Source: Pseudomonadota bacterium
Lineage (GTDB): Bacteria; Pseudomonadota; Alphaproteobacteria; Rhodobacterales; Rhodobacteraceae
Assembly: GCA_963205235.1 (NCBI GenBank)
Contig: CAUJIP010000123.1
Coordinates: 1-64,000 of the forward strand
Direction: 5' to 3'
Length of the DNA stretch: 64,000 bases
Made by a program: the position numbers and the translations under genes. This document shows, one piece after another, positions 38,899-47,711 of the stretch. Positions within the stretch are counted from its first letter, which is position 1. Each line of letters begins with the position of its first letter. The notes below the pieces were generated by a model. That model was not told the origin of the DNA. It searched no databases and worked only from the letters and a program-made list of their open reading frames with translations.

Positions 38899-40388
38899 CC
38901 CATTGGATCATCGCCCCCATCGTCCTGCCCGCGCTGGCCGCCGCACTGATGCTTTTGGCCCTGCGCGGCAGTCTGGCCTTGCAGCGCCTGCTGTCGGTCG
39001 CCGCGATCCTTGGCCTTTGCGCCATTGCGGCGGCATTGCTGATGTTGGTCACCAAGACCGGACCCGAGGCCTATTTCCTTGGCGACTGGCCCGCGCCCTT
39101 CGGGATCGTTCTGGTGCTGGACCGGCTGTCCGCGCTGATGCTGGCGCTGCTGGCGGGGCTTGCGCTTCCAGTCGTGATCTATGCCATCGGGTCCGACTGG
39201 GATGCGCGGGGCGCGCATTTCCACCCGCTTCTGCAGTTCCTGCTGATGGGGATCGGCGGGGCCTTCCTGACCGGCGACGCCTTCAATCTGTTCGTGTTTT
39301 TCGAGGTGATGCTGATCGCCTCCTATGGCCTGATGGTGCATGGCGGCGGGGCGGGGCGCACGCGGGCGGGGCTGCAATATGTCGCGTTCAACCTTGTCGG
39401 ATCATCGCTGTTTCTGGTGGCGCTTGGGCTTTTGTATTCCGTCACCGGCACGCTGAACCTTGCCGATCTGGCCGAAAAGCTGCCGCATCTTCCAGACGGG
39501 GACACTGCCCTTTTGCGGGTGGCGGCGGTGATGCTGATCATGGTCTTCGCCATCAAGGCCGCACTGGTGCCGCTGCAATTCTGGCTGCCCGGCACCTATG
39601 CCGCCGCACCGGGAGTTGTTGCCGCCATCTTCGCCGTGATGACCAAGGTCGGGGTCTATGCCACCTTGCGCTTTGCGACACTGGTCTTCCCGCCTGCGCT
39701 GCATGCAACCGACCTGCTGATCGCGGCCTTCCTTCTGCCTGCGGGCCTTGCCACGCTTGGCCTTGGCGCGGTTGGTGTGCTGGGAGCCTCCACCCTGCCC
39801 CGGCTTGCCGCCTTTGCCGGGATCGCGTCGACCGGGACGATCATCATCGCCATCGCGCACCTGACCCCCGAAGGCACGGCTGCCGCACTGTACTACACCC
39901 TGCATTCCACCCTTGCGACGGCGCTGATCTTCCTGCTGGCCGACCTGATCGACCGCCGCCGCGCCGATCTGAGGCTGGATCACCCCGCCCCCGTCGCGAA
40001 CCCCGGCCTGATGGGCGCGCTGTTCCTGATCGCCGCGCTGGCGCTGGCCGGAATGCCGCCCCTGTCGGGCTTTGTCGGCAAGCTTCTGATCCTGGACGCC
40101 TGGCAGGATCACATGCTGCAAGTCTGGGCTGCTGTGCTTGTCACCTCGTTCCTGATGATCCTTGGCTTTGCCCGCGCCGGGTCGCTGCTGTTCTGGAAAC
40201 CCACCGAAGCCGCCCCGCCCATCCGGCCCGAGCCGGTGGCGCTGCTGGCGCCCTTCGTCCTTCTGGCCGGATTGGTCGCGCTGACCGTGCTGGCCGGGCC
40301 GATCCACGATTGGCTGCGTGTCGCCGCTGATGACCTGCACTATCCCAAGGCCTATATCGACGCGAACCATCTGGCGAAGGGGGACTAG
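38895..40388 (+). CDS. mrpD: Na+/H+ antiporter subunit D
   Basis: MTHWIIAPIVLPALAAALMLLALRGSLALQRLLSVAA...; NuoM/N-like. Confidence 0.95.
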   Translation: MTHWIIAPIVLPALAAALMLLALRGSLALQRLLSVAAILGLCAIAAALLMLVTKTGPEAYFLGDWPAPFGIVLVLDRLSALMLALLAGLALPVVIYAIGSDWDARGAHFHPLLQFLLMGIGGAFLTGDAFNLFVFFEVMLIASYGLMVHGGGAGRTRAGLQYVAFNLVGSSLFLVALGLLYSVTGTLNLADLAEKLPHLPDGDTALLRVAAVMLIMVFAIKAALVPLQFWLPGTYAAAPGVVAAIFAVMTKVGVYATLRFATLVFPPALHATDLLIAAFLLPAGLATLGLGAVGVLGASTLPRLAAFAGIASTGTIIIAIAHLTPEGTAAALYYTLHSTLATALIFLLADLIDRRRADLRLDHPAPVANPGLMGALFLIAALALAGMPPLSGFVGKLLILDAWQDHMLQVWAAVLVTSFLMILGFARAGSLLFWKPTEAAPPIRPEPVALLAPFVLLAGLVALTVLAGPIHDWLRVAADDLHYPKAYIDANHLAKGD

Positions 40389-40391
40389 GTC

Positions 40392-40883
40392 ATGCTGCGC
40401 CGCCTGTTCCCGCATCCCTACCTGTCGCTGACACTGGCCCTGTGCTGGGTCCTTCTGTCGAACTCCGTGTCGCTTGGCACCCTGGTCCTGGCCCTGATCC
40501 TTGCCACCGCGATCCCGCTGTTCACCAGCCCCTGGTGGCCGGGCCGTCCGCGGATCAAACGGCCCTTCGCCTTTGCCGCCTATGCCGCGCTGGTGTTGTG
40601 GGACGTGATCGTCGCCAACTTTCACGTCGCGCGGATCATCCTGTTCATGCCGCGCGACAAGATCCGCTCGGCCTGGGTCACCGTGCCGCTTGACCTGAAA
40701 TCGCCCGAGGCGATCAGCCTTCTGGCCGGAACCATCACGATGACCCCCGGCACCCTGACGGCGGATTTTTCCGCCGATGGCCGCGCCCTTCTGGTCCATG
40801 CGTTGCACGCCCCGGACCCCAAGGCGCTGTGTGCCGAGATCAAGTCCCGCTACGAATCTCGCCTGAAAAGGATCATGGAATGA
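40392..40883 (+). CDS. mrpE: Na+/H+ antiporter subunit E
   Basis: MLRRLFPHPYLSLTLALCWVLLSNSVSLGTLVLALILATAIPL...TPGTLTADFSADGRALLVHALHA. Confidence 0.94.
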   Translation: MLRRLFPHPYLSLTLALCWVLLSNSVSLGTLVLALILATAIPLFTSPWWPGRPRIKRPFAFAAYAALVLWDVIVANFHVARIILFMPRDKIRSAWVTVPLDLKSPEAISLLAGTITMTPGTLTADFSADGRALLVHALHAPDPKALCAEIKSRYESRLKRIME

Positions 40884-41152
40884 TCACCGCCTATGCGCTG
40901 GATATCGCCCTTGGCTGCTTTGGCCTGGCCCTGATCCTGAACCTGATCCGGCTGGCCACCGCCCCCAGCCTGACCGACCGCATCCTTGCCGTCGACACGA
41001 TGACCGTGAACATCATCGCGATCATCGTCCTGACAGGCCTTGGCAGCGGATCGGTCCTGAACCTTGACGCCGCGATCCTGTTCGCCCTGACCGGTTTCGT
41101 CTCGACCGTCGCCTTCTGCAAATACCTTCTGCGGGGAAGCATCATCGAATGA
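40880..41152 (+). CDS. mrpF: Na+/H+ antiporter subunit F
   Basis: MITAYALDIALGCFGLALILNLIRLATAPSLTDRILAVDTMTVNIIAIIVL. Confidence 0.93.
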   Translation: MITAYALDIALGCFGLALILNLIRLATAPSLTDRILAVDTMTVNIIAIIVLTGLGSGSVLNLDAAILFALTGFVSTVAFCKYLLRGSIIE

Positions 41153-41508
41153 CCCTTCTTGCCGACTATGCCATCGCAGCGCTTCTGGTCCTTGGCGGGG
41201 CCTTTGGCCTGATCGGAAGCTTTGGCCTGTTGAAACTGAAAGACCCGATGCAACGGCTGCACGCGCCCACCAAGGCCACGACCATCGGAGTCGGTGCAGC
41301 CCTTGTCGCCTCGGCGCTTGACCTTGTGATGCTTGGCCAAGGCGTCACCTGGCAGGGGGTGCTGGTCGCCGTCTTCCTGTTCCTGACGGCCCCGCTTTCG
41401 GCGCTTTACCTTGCCAAGACCAACCTTGCCCGCAACATCGACCGCAAATCCCTGCCCCCGACCGGAACCAAAGCCGATTGGGCGACGTTCAAGACAGCCG
41501 CCAAATAG
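41149..41508 (+). CDS. mrpG: Na+/H+ antiporter subunit G
   Basis: LIGSFGLLKLKDPMQRLHAPTKATTIGVGAAL...FLFLTAPLSALYLAKTNL. Confidence 0.94.
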   Translation: MTLLADYAIAALLVLGGAFGLIGSFGLLKLKDPMQRLHAPTKATTIGVGAALVASALDLVMLGQGVTWQGVLVAVFLFLTAPLSALYLAKTNLARNIDRKSLPPTGTKADWATFKTAAK

Positions 41509-41518
41509 GACGGGCCCC

Positions 41519-42823
41519 TTAAAACCAGGCGGCGTTGACCACCAGATGCGCCGCAATCGCCGCGACATAGCCCAGCGCAATCGCCCAGGCCCATTTCAGA
41601 TGCGCGCTGAACGTATAGACCCCCTTGGCCTGCCCCATCAGCGCCACCCCGGCCGCCGACCCGATCGACAGCATCGACCCGCCGGTTCCCGCCGTCAGCG
41701 TGATCAGCAGCCACTGCCCATCCGACATCTGCGGGTCCATCGTCAGGACGGCAAACATCAGCGGGATATTGTCGACAATCGCCGACAGCGCCCCGATGAT
41801 CACATTGGCCGGGGTTGACCCAAGATCGGTGTAGAGAAGCTCGGATGCCAGCCCCAGATAGCCCAGCACCCCAAGCCCGCCCACCGCAAAGATGATGCCG
41901 AAAAAGAACAACAGCGTGTCCCATTCCACCCGCTGCACCTCTTTGAAGCTGTCCAGCACCATATCCGCATCACCCCGCCGGTGGCCGGTGATCTGCAGGT
42001 AATAGGACCACATCTGCAGATAGCCCAACCCCAGCATCATCCCCATCGCAGGCGGCAGGCTCAGAAAGTTCTTGAACGACACCGCCGTCGCAATGGTCAG
42101 CCCAAACAGAACCGCGACCCCGATCATCCCCGGCTTGCCCCTGACCCTTTCGGCCTGCGTCGCAGGCCTTTCATTCGGCACGGCGGTAAACATCAATGCG
42201 GCAGGCACCAGCCAGTTCACCAGCGACGGCAAAAACAGCGCGAAGAACTCAAAGAACTCCAGCTTGCCCTTCTGCCAGACCATCAGCGTGGTGATGTCGC
42301 CAAACGGGGAAAACGCTCCGCCCGCATTCGAAGCTACCACCAACGAAACGCAGCTTAGAACCACAAACCGCGGATTGTCCCGACCCAGCGCCATCACCAC
42401 CGCCCCCATGATCAGGGCCGTCGTCATGTTGTCCAGAACCGCCGACAGGAAGAACGACAGGATCCCGGTCAACAGGAACAATTGGCGATAGCCAAGCCCA
42501 AGCCCGACCAGTTTCATCCGCAAGACGTCAAAGGCCCGCCGCTCCTCCAGCGTGTTGACATAGGTGATCGCCACGATCAGGAACAGGAACAACTCTCCAT
42601 ATTCCTCAATGATCTCAAGCGCATGGAAATGTGCCACCTCGGGCTGGCCCGCCTGCGAAAAGGCGATTCCGATCAGCGCCCAGATCAGCCCCGCCGCCAG
42701 CATCACCGGCTTGGACTTGCGCATGTGGGTGGTTTCCTCGAACACCACCAGCACATAGGCCAGCACGAAGATGATCAGCGACAGGAAGCCTGCCCAATGG
42801 CCCGTCAGGCTCAGGTCCTGCAT
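41519..42823 (-). CDS. nhaD: NhaD-type sodium:proton antiporter
   Basis: FEETTHMRKSKPVMLAAGLIWALIGIAF...GAFSPFGDITTLMVWQKG...GSMLSIGSAAGVALMGQAKGVYTF. Confidence 0.93.
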   Translation of the reverse strand: MQDLSLTGHWAGFLSLIIFVLAYVLVVFEETTHMRKSKPVMLAAGLIWALIGIAFSQAGQPEVAHFHALEIIEEYGELFLFLIVAITYVNTLEERRAFDVLRMKLVGLGLGYRQLFLLTGILSFFLSAVLDNMTTALIMGAVVMALGRDNPRFVVLSCVSLVVASNAGGAFSPFGDITTLMVWQKGKLEFFEFFALFLPSLVNWLVPAALMFTAVPNERPATQAERVRGKPGMIGVAVLFGLTIATAVSFKNFLSLPPAMGMMLGLGYLQMWSYYLQITGHRRGDADMVLDSFKEVQRVEWDTLLFFFGIIFAVGGLGVLGYLGLASELLYTDLGSTPANVIIGALSAIVDNIPLMFAVLTMDPQMSDGQWLLITLTAGTGGSMLSIGSAAGVALMGQAKGVYTFSAHLKWAWAIALGYVAAIAAHLVVNAAWF

Positions 42824-42898
42824 GTGCCAGATCCTCCTTGGCAATTTCGACGCAAAAGGCACCGTTCCGGTGCAAAGGTCAACAGCCGCGCCATGGCC

Positions 42899-42922
42899 AA
42901 AGTTGACCATTTAGTCAACTTT
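42899..42922. promoter_or_regulatory. 9-6-9 perfect inverted repeat, candidate operator
   Basis: AAAGTTGAC-cattta-GTCAACTTT in the nhaD/deoC divergent intergenic region. Confidence 0.6.
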
Positions 42923-42996
42923 ACCCCCCGAAACCCTTGCGACATCGGGCATGGCATGGCATCGTCGCGGCATCTGGCACCCGCTTGGGGACGTTC

Positions 42997-43986
42997 ATGA
43001 ACACGCTGTCACTGGCCCAACCCGGCCTCCTTCCCCAGGTCACCCATGCCCGGAACCCCGGCATGGCCTTGGACCTTGACTGGGTCGCGAGCGTTCAGGC
43101 CAACACCTCCGCCATCGAACGCCGCGCCGCCACGCTGCCGGGCCGCCGCAGCGTGAAGAAGGAGTATCAGGCCGCCTGGCTCCTCAAAGCGATCTCCCTC
43201 ATCGACCTCACGACCCTAAGCGGAGACGACACCGCCGGCCGCGTCCAGCGCCTTTGCGCCAAGGCCCGCCAGCCGGTTGCCCCGTGGATGCTGGAAAAGC
43301 TGGGGATGCAGGGCCTGACCGTCGGCGCCGTCTGCGTCTACCACGAGATGGTTGAACCCGCCGTCCGCGCGCTTGAAGGCACGCAGATCCCCGTCGCCGC
43401 CGTCTCCACCGGCTTCCCCGCAGGGCTTTCCCCCTACAAGCTCCGCATCGCGGAAATCGGCGAAAGCGTCCGCGCCGGGGCGAAGGAAATCGACATCGTC
43501 ATCTCCCGCCGCCATGTCCTCACGCAAAACTGGCAAGCCCTCTACGACGAAATGCGCGACATGCGCGAAGCCTGCGGCGACGCCCACGTCAAGGCGATCC
43601 TTGCCACCGGCGAACTTGGCACCCTAAGAAACGTCGCCCGCGCCAGCCTCATCTGCATGATGGCCGGGGCCGATTTCATCAAGACCTCCACCGGCAAGGA
43701 AACCGTCAACGCCACGCTGCCGGTAAGCCTCACCATGATCCGCTGCATCCGCGACTATCAGGAGCGTACCGGCTTCAAGGTCGGCTACAAACCCGCCGGC
43801 GGCATCTCCAAGGCCAAGGACGCCCTCGTCTACCTGAGCCTCATGAAAGACGAACTCGGCCACCCCTGGCTTCAACCCGACCTCTTCCGCTTCGGCGCGT
43901 CCAGCCTCCTCGGCGACATCGAACGCCAGCTCGAACACCACCTCACCGGCCACTACTCCGCCGGCTTCCGCCACGCGATGGGCTGA
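42997..43986 (+). CDS. deoC: Deoxyribose-phosphate aldolase
   Basis: VGAVCVYHEMVEPAV...AVSTGFPAGLSPYKLRIAEIGESVRAGAKEIDIVISR...VKAILATGEL...DFIKTSTGKETVNATLP. Confidence 0.96.
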   Translation: MNTLSLAQPGLLPQVTHARNPGMALDLDWVASVQANTSAIERRAATLPGRRSVKKEYQAAWLLKAISLIDLTTLSGDDTAGRVQRLCAKARQPVAPWMLEKLGMQGLTVGAVCVYHEMVEPAVRALEGTQIPVAAVSTGFPAGLSPYKLRIAEIGESVRAGAKEIDIVISRRHVLTQNWQALYDEMRDMREACGDAHVKAILATGELGTLRNVARASLICMMAGADFIKTSTGKETVNATLPVSLTMIRCIRDYQERTGFKVGYKPAGGISKAKDALVYLSLMKDELGHPWLQPDLFRFGASSLLGDIERQLEHHLTGHYSAGFRHAMG

Positions 43987-44007
43987 CATGCCCACCGCCC
44001 GCGTTTT

Positions 44008-44037
44008 CATCTTTGCCCAAATATCCCAGCCGGAGGC
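44008..44037 (+). repeat. Copy of dispersed 3'-flanking motif
   Basis: CATCTTTGCCCAAATATCCCAGCCGGAGGC, 21 nt after deoC stop; related copies near 6711, 20800 and 55001. Confidence 0.5.
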
Positions 44038-44082
44038 GCAGGCCAGCCACAAGCCCGCCGCCACGCAGTCAAGGACCCTCCC

Positions 44083-46422
44083 ATGACCATCAAGGAAATC
44101 TTCGACAGCATGGCCTACGGCCCCGCCCCCGAAAGCGCCAGCGAAGCCCTCGCCTGGATTGCCAAGCACAATGGCACCTTCGGCCATTACATCGACGGCA
44201 GCTTCACCGCGCCCGGTGAGACCTTCGCCACCCACAACCCCGCCACCGGCAAACCCCTCGCCCATGTCACCCAAGGCACCGCCGAGGACGTCACCAAAGC
44301 CGTCCAAGCCGCCCGCCGCGCCCAGCCGAAATGGGCCGCTCTCCCCGCCCACAAACGCGCGCAATACCTCTACGCCCTCGCCCGCCTCACCCAGAAACAC
44401 TCCCGCCTCCTCGCCACCCTGGAAACCCTCGACAACGGCAAACCGATCCGCGAATCCCGCGACATCGACATCCCCCTCGTCGCCCGCCACTTCTCCTACC
44501 ACGCGGGCCTCGCCCAACTCCTCCCGGCCGAACACCCCGACCTCCAACCCCTCGGCGTCTGCGGCGCAATCATCCCCTGGAACTTCCCCCTCCTGATGCT
44601 CGCCTGGAAGGTCGCCCCCGCGCTCGCCGCCGGGAACACCGTCGTCCTCAAACCCGCCGAATACACCCCCCTCACCGCCCTCCTCTTCGCCGAAATCAGC
44701 AAAGAAGCAGGCCTCCCCAAGGGCGTGCTCAACATCGTCACCGGCGACGGCACCACCGGCGCAGCCCTCGTAGACAGCCCGGTTGACAAGATCGCCTTCA
44801 CCGGCTCCACCTCCGTCGGCAAACGTATCCGCGAAGCCACCGCAGGCACCGGCAAGGCCCTCACCCTCGAACTCGGCGGCAAATCCCCCTACATCGTCTT
44901 CGACGACGCCGACCTTGACAGCGCCATCGAAGGCCTCGTCGACGCCATCTGGTTCAACCAGGGCCAGGTCTGCTGCGCCGGCTCCCGCCTCCTCGTCCAG
45001 GAAGGCATCGCCCCCCGCTTCTACGACAAACTCAAACGCCGGATGGACGGCCTCCGGGTCGGCGACCCCCTCGACAAGGCCATCGACATCGGCGCCATCG
45101 TCGACCCGATCCAACTCCGCACCATCACCGACCTCGTCGCCAAAAACCCCGAGGGCGACCACTACCAGGCCCCCTGCCCCCTCCCGAGCCTTGGCTCCTT
45201 CTACCCCCCCACCCTCATCACCGGCCTCGGCACCGCCTCCCCCCTCATGCAGGAAGAAATCTTCGGCCCCGTCCTCGTCGCCATGACCTTTCGCACGCCC
45301 GAAGAAGCCGTCGCATTGGCCAACAACACCCGCTACGGCCTCGCCGCCACCGTCTGGACCGAGAACATCAACCTCGCCCTCGACATCGCCCCCAAACTCA
45401 AGGCCGGGGTCGTCTGGGTCAACGCCACCAACCTCTTCGACGCCGCTGCAGGCTTCGGGGGCGTCCGCGAATCCGGCTTCGGGCGTGAGGGCGGGTGGGA
45501 GGGCCTGATGGCCTACCTCAAACCCGCCGCCAAACCCGCCGCCCTGAAACCCGTCACCACCCCGGCAGTCCCCACGGACCCCCAAGTCGACACCCTAGAC
45601 CGCACCGCCAAGATGTACATCGGCGGCAAACAGGCCCGCCCCGACTCTGGCTACTCGCAACCCGTCTACAGCCCCAAAGGCCACCTCCTCGGCCACGTCG
45701 GCATCGGCAACCGCAAGGACATCCGCAACGCGGTCGAGGCCGCCCACGCCGCCAAAGGCTGGGCCAAAACAACGGCCTACAACCGCGCCCAGGTCCTCTA
45801 CTTCATCGCCGAAAACCTCTCCGCCCGCGCGACGGAGTTCGCCCAGCGCATCCAGGACCTCACCGGCAAACCAGGGCTTGCCGAGGTCGAAGCCTCCATC
45901 CAACGCCTCTTCACCTACGCCGCCTGGGCCGACAAATACGACGGGTCCGCCAAATCCGTCCCGATCCGCGGCATCGCCCTTGCGATGAACGAACCCGTCG
46001 GCGTGATCGGCATCCTCGCCCCCAACGAATGCCCCCTCCTCGGCCCCATCTCCACCCTCGCCCCCGCCATCGCGATGGGCAACACGGTCGTCCTCGTCCC
46101 CGGAGCCTCCCCCCTCGCCGCCACCGACTTCTACCAGGTCCTCGACACCTCTGACCTCCCCGCCGGAGTCGTCAACATCGTCACCGGTCCCGCCCCCGAC
46201 CTCGCGAAATCCCTTGCCGGCCACATGGACGTGGACGCGGTGTGGAGCTTCTCCTCCCACCCCCTCTCCGCCCTGATCGAGGCCGAGGGAGCCTCCAACC
46301 TCAAACGCACCTGGGTCAACCACGGTCGCGCGAGAGACTGGCTCTCCCCCACCTCCGAAGGCCGGCCGTTCCTGGCCCAGGCGACCGAGATCAAGACGGT
46401 CTGGGTGCCGTATGGGGAGTGA
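44083..46422 (+). CDS. Double-domain aldehyde dehydrogenase family protein
   Basis: 779 aa; first domain GKALTLELGGKSPYIVFDDADLD...NQGQVCCAGSRLLVQ; second ALDH-like domain from about residue 500. Confidence 0.93.
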   Translation: MTIKEIFDSMAYGPAPESASEALAWIAKHNGTFGHYIDGSFTAPGETFATHNPATGKPLAHVTQGTAEDVTKAVQAARRAQPKWAALPAHKRAQYLYALARLTQKHSRLLATLETLDNGKPIRESRDIDIPLVARHFSYHAGLAQLLPAEHPDLQPLGVCGAIIPWNFPLLMLAWKVAPALAAGNTVVLKPAEYTPLTALLFAEISKEAGLPKGVLNIVTGDGTTGAALVDSPVDKIAFTGSTSVGKRIREATAGTGKALTLELGGKSPYIVFDDADLDSAIEGLVDAIWFNQGQVCCAGSRLLVQEGIAPRFYDKLKRRMDGLRVGDPLDKAIDIGAIVDPIQLRTITDLVAKNPEGDHYQAPCPLPSLGSFYPPTLITGLGTASPLMQEEIFGPVLVAMTFRTPEEAVALANNTRYGLAATVWTENINLALDIAPKLKAGVVWVNATNLFDAAAGFGGVRESGFGREGGWEGLMAYLKPAAKPAALKPVTTPAVPTDPQVDTLDRTAKMYIGGKQARPDSGYSQPVYSPKGHLLGHVGIGNRKDIRNAVEAAHAAKGWAKTTAYNRAQVLYFIAENLSARATEFAQRIQDLTGKPGLAEVEASIQRLFTYAAWADKYDGSAKSVPIRGIALAMNEPVGVIGILAPNECPLLGPISTLAPAIAMGNTVVLVPGASPLAATDFYQVLDTSDLPAGVVNIVTGPAPDLAKSLAGHMDVDAVWSFSSHPLSALIEAEGASNLKRTWVNHGRARDWLSPTSEGRPFLAQATEIKTVWVPYGE

Positions 46423-46441
46423 CGCCCTCAACGGCGTAGTT

Positions 46442-46463
46442 GTAGGGTGGGTGCCAACCCACC
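46442..46463 (+). repeat. REP-like palindrome with GTAG tag, followed by inverted half copy to 46494
   Basis: GTAG-GGTGGGTgcca-ACCCACC; then GGTTGGCACCCACCC at 46480-46494. Confidence 0.75.
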
Positions 46464-46536
46464 GTCGCCGGGAAGGGGGGTTGGCACCCACCCAACAACT
46501 CGCTGCGAGGATGTGAATGGCGCGACCGGTTGACGA

Positions 46537-46923
46537 GTGGTTGCTTTCTTTTGGATTCACGCTTCGTCCGCCATTCTTGCGCCGCATGCGATCGCAACGA
46601 CAGACCCTGTCCGAAAGACTCGCTCTGGTCACCTTTTTCGGAAGCTCTGGGGCTCCAAAGCGGCACATGATCTCGAAGATCGGCGGTCGAGAAGACAGGC
46701 TTGCTTACAGCGACACAGCCCCATTCATCTGGTTCTGGACCCCCAAACCGTCCTTCCGGAAAACACTCAAGCCCGGTGGACCGCGGCATATTGGGGGCCT
46801 GCTACGTGGTTTTGGACCCGCGATCTTTCAACTTTGCTCGCTCTTGATGACATGGAGTTTCACATCAGGCCTGACGAGGCTGAAGCGCTGGAGACGGCGC
46901 TGTTTGACAACAGACAGCCGTAG
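46537..46923 (+). CDS. Hypothetical 128-aa ORF, possibly a gene remnant
   Basis: C-terminal part RWTAAYWGPATWFWTRDLSTLLALDDMEFHIRPDEAEALETAL looks protein-like; N-terminal part does not; stop TAG lies in a REP GTAG tag. Confidence 0.3.
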   Translation: MVAFFWIHASSAILAPHAIATTDPVRKTRSGHLFRKLWGSKAAHDLEDRRSRRQACLQRHSPIHLVLDPQTVLPENTQARWTAAYWGPATWFWTRDLSTLLALDDMEFHIRPDEAEALETALFDNRQP

Positions 46924-46941
46924 GGTGAGTGCCAACCCACC
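46920..46941 (+). repeat. REP-like palindrome with GTAG tag
   Basis: GTAG-GGTGAGTgccaACCCACC. Confidence 0.75.
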
Positions 46942-46966
46942 TCCCCATCGGCCGACCCTCGCAAAC

Positions 46967-46987
46967 GGTGGGTTCCACCCACCCTAC
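46967..46987 (-). repeat. REP-like palindrome with GTAG tag at the 3' end of RAYT
   Basis: Plus GGTGGGttCCACCC-ACC-CTAC; forms an inverted pair with 46920-46941. Confidence 0.75.
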
Positions 46988-47508
46988 TCCCCGAACACAC
47001 CTTCGATGCTTGCGCCTGACCATTCCGGCTCGATCATGCCCAAACGGATCTCCCGGTGGATCGACGAGTATGGCCACTCCACCGGCTTCTCGACTAGCCC
47101 ATGCTTCACCGGGTTCCACCAGCAATACCGCAAATGCGTCGTGAAATCGCGCTCATCGCGGATGTGATGATCCCAGAACCGCCGCTGCCACAGCCCGCTC
47201 TCGCCTTTCGCGACTTTCGATGCGCTCCGATGGCCGATCAGTCCGACGGCCTTGGTGAACCGGGCTTTGATCTTCTTCCACCTTGTCGAGTAGTCCGCAT
47301 CACCTTCCGGCAATGTCCAGACGCAATGCAAATGGTCGGGCAAAACGATCCATGCGTCGATGAAAACCGGATAGTCCGAGAGAGTTGCGCCAACGGCACG
47401 ACGAAGGGCATCAATCTCCTGCACGAGCAAGTCTGACCGACGGTCGGCTAACGCTACGGTGAAGAATACCGATGCGCCTGCAACCTTCGGTCTGATGTAT
47501 CTGGACAT
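46984..47508 (-). mobile_element. REP-associated tyrosine transposase (RAYT, IS200-like Y1)
   Basis: LPDHLHCVWTLPEGDADYSTRWKKIKARFT (HUH motif HLH)...LWQRRFWDHHIRDERDFTTHLRYCWWNPVKHGLVEKPVEWPYSSIHRE. Confidence 0.9.
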
Positions 47509-47554
47509 TCATCCGGTCTATCCGAACAATGTTAACCGAACCTTTCCGACCCTC

Positions 47555-47576
47555 GCAGGGTGGGTGCCAACCCACC
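47555..47576 (+). repeat. REP-like palindrome upstream of RAYT, degenerate GCAG tag
   Basis: GCAG-GGTGGGTgcca-ACCCACC. Confidence 0.65.
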
Positions 47577-47711
47577 ACCCCCGTCACCCCCCCATGGTTA
47601 ACACCCCCTCCGTCTCCCCAAGGGCAAGACGGAAGGAAGACAAAAGCAAGACGTTTGGAAGACGCTTAACCTTCCCGAAACCTGTCGGATTAAGCCTGCG
47701 GTCTCAGGCCC

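Noticed and set aside
43624-45585. 653-aa minus-strand ORF opposite deoC and the aldehyde dehydrogenase
   Set aside because: Gly/Glu/Ala/Val-rich shadow ORF created by high GC3 in the opposite frame; the plus strand encodes clear conserved enzymes.
46517-47167. 216-aa plus-strand ORF
   Set aside because: Runs through two REP palindromes and antisense to the RAYT; the alternative frame (46537-46923) looks more protein-like in its C-terminal half.
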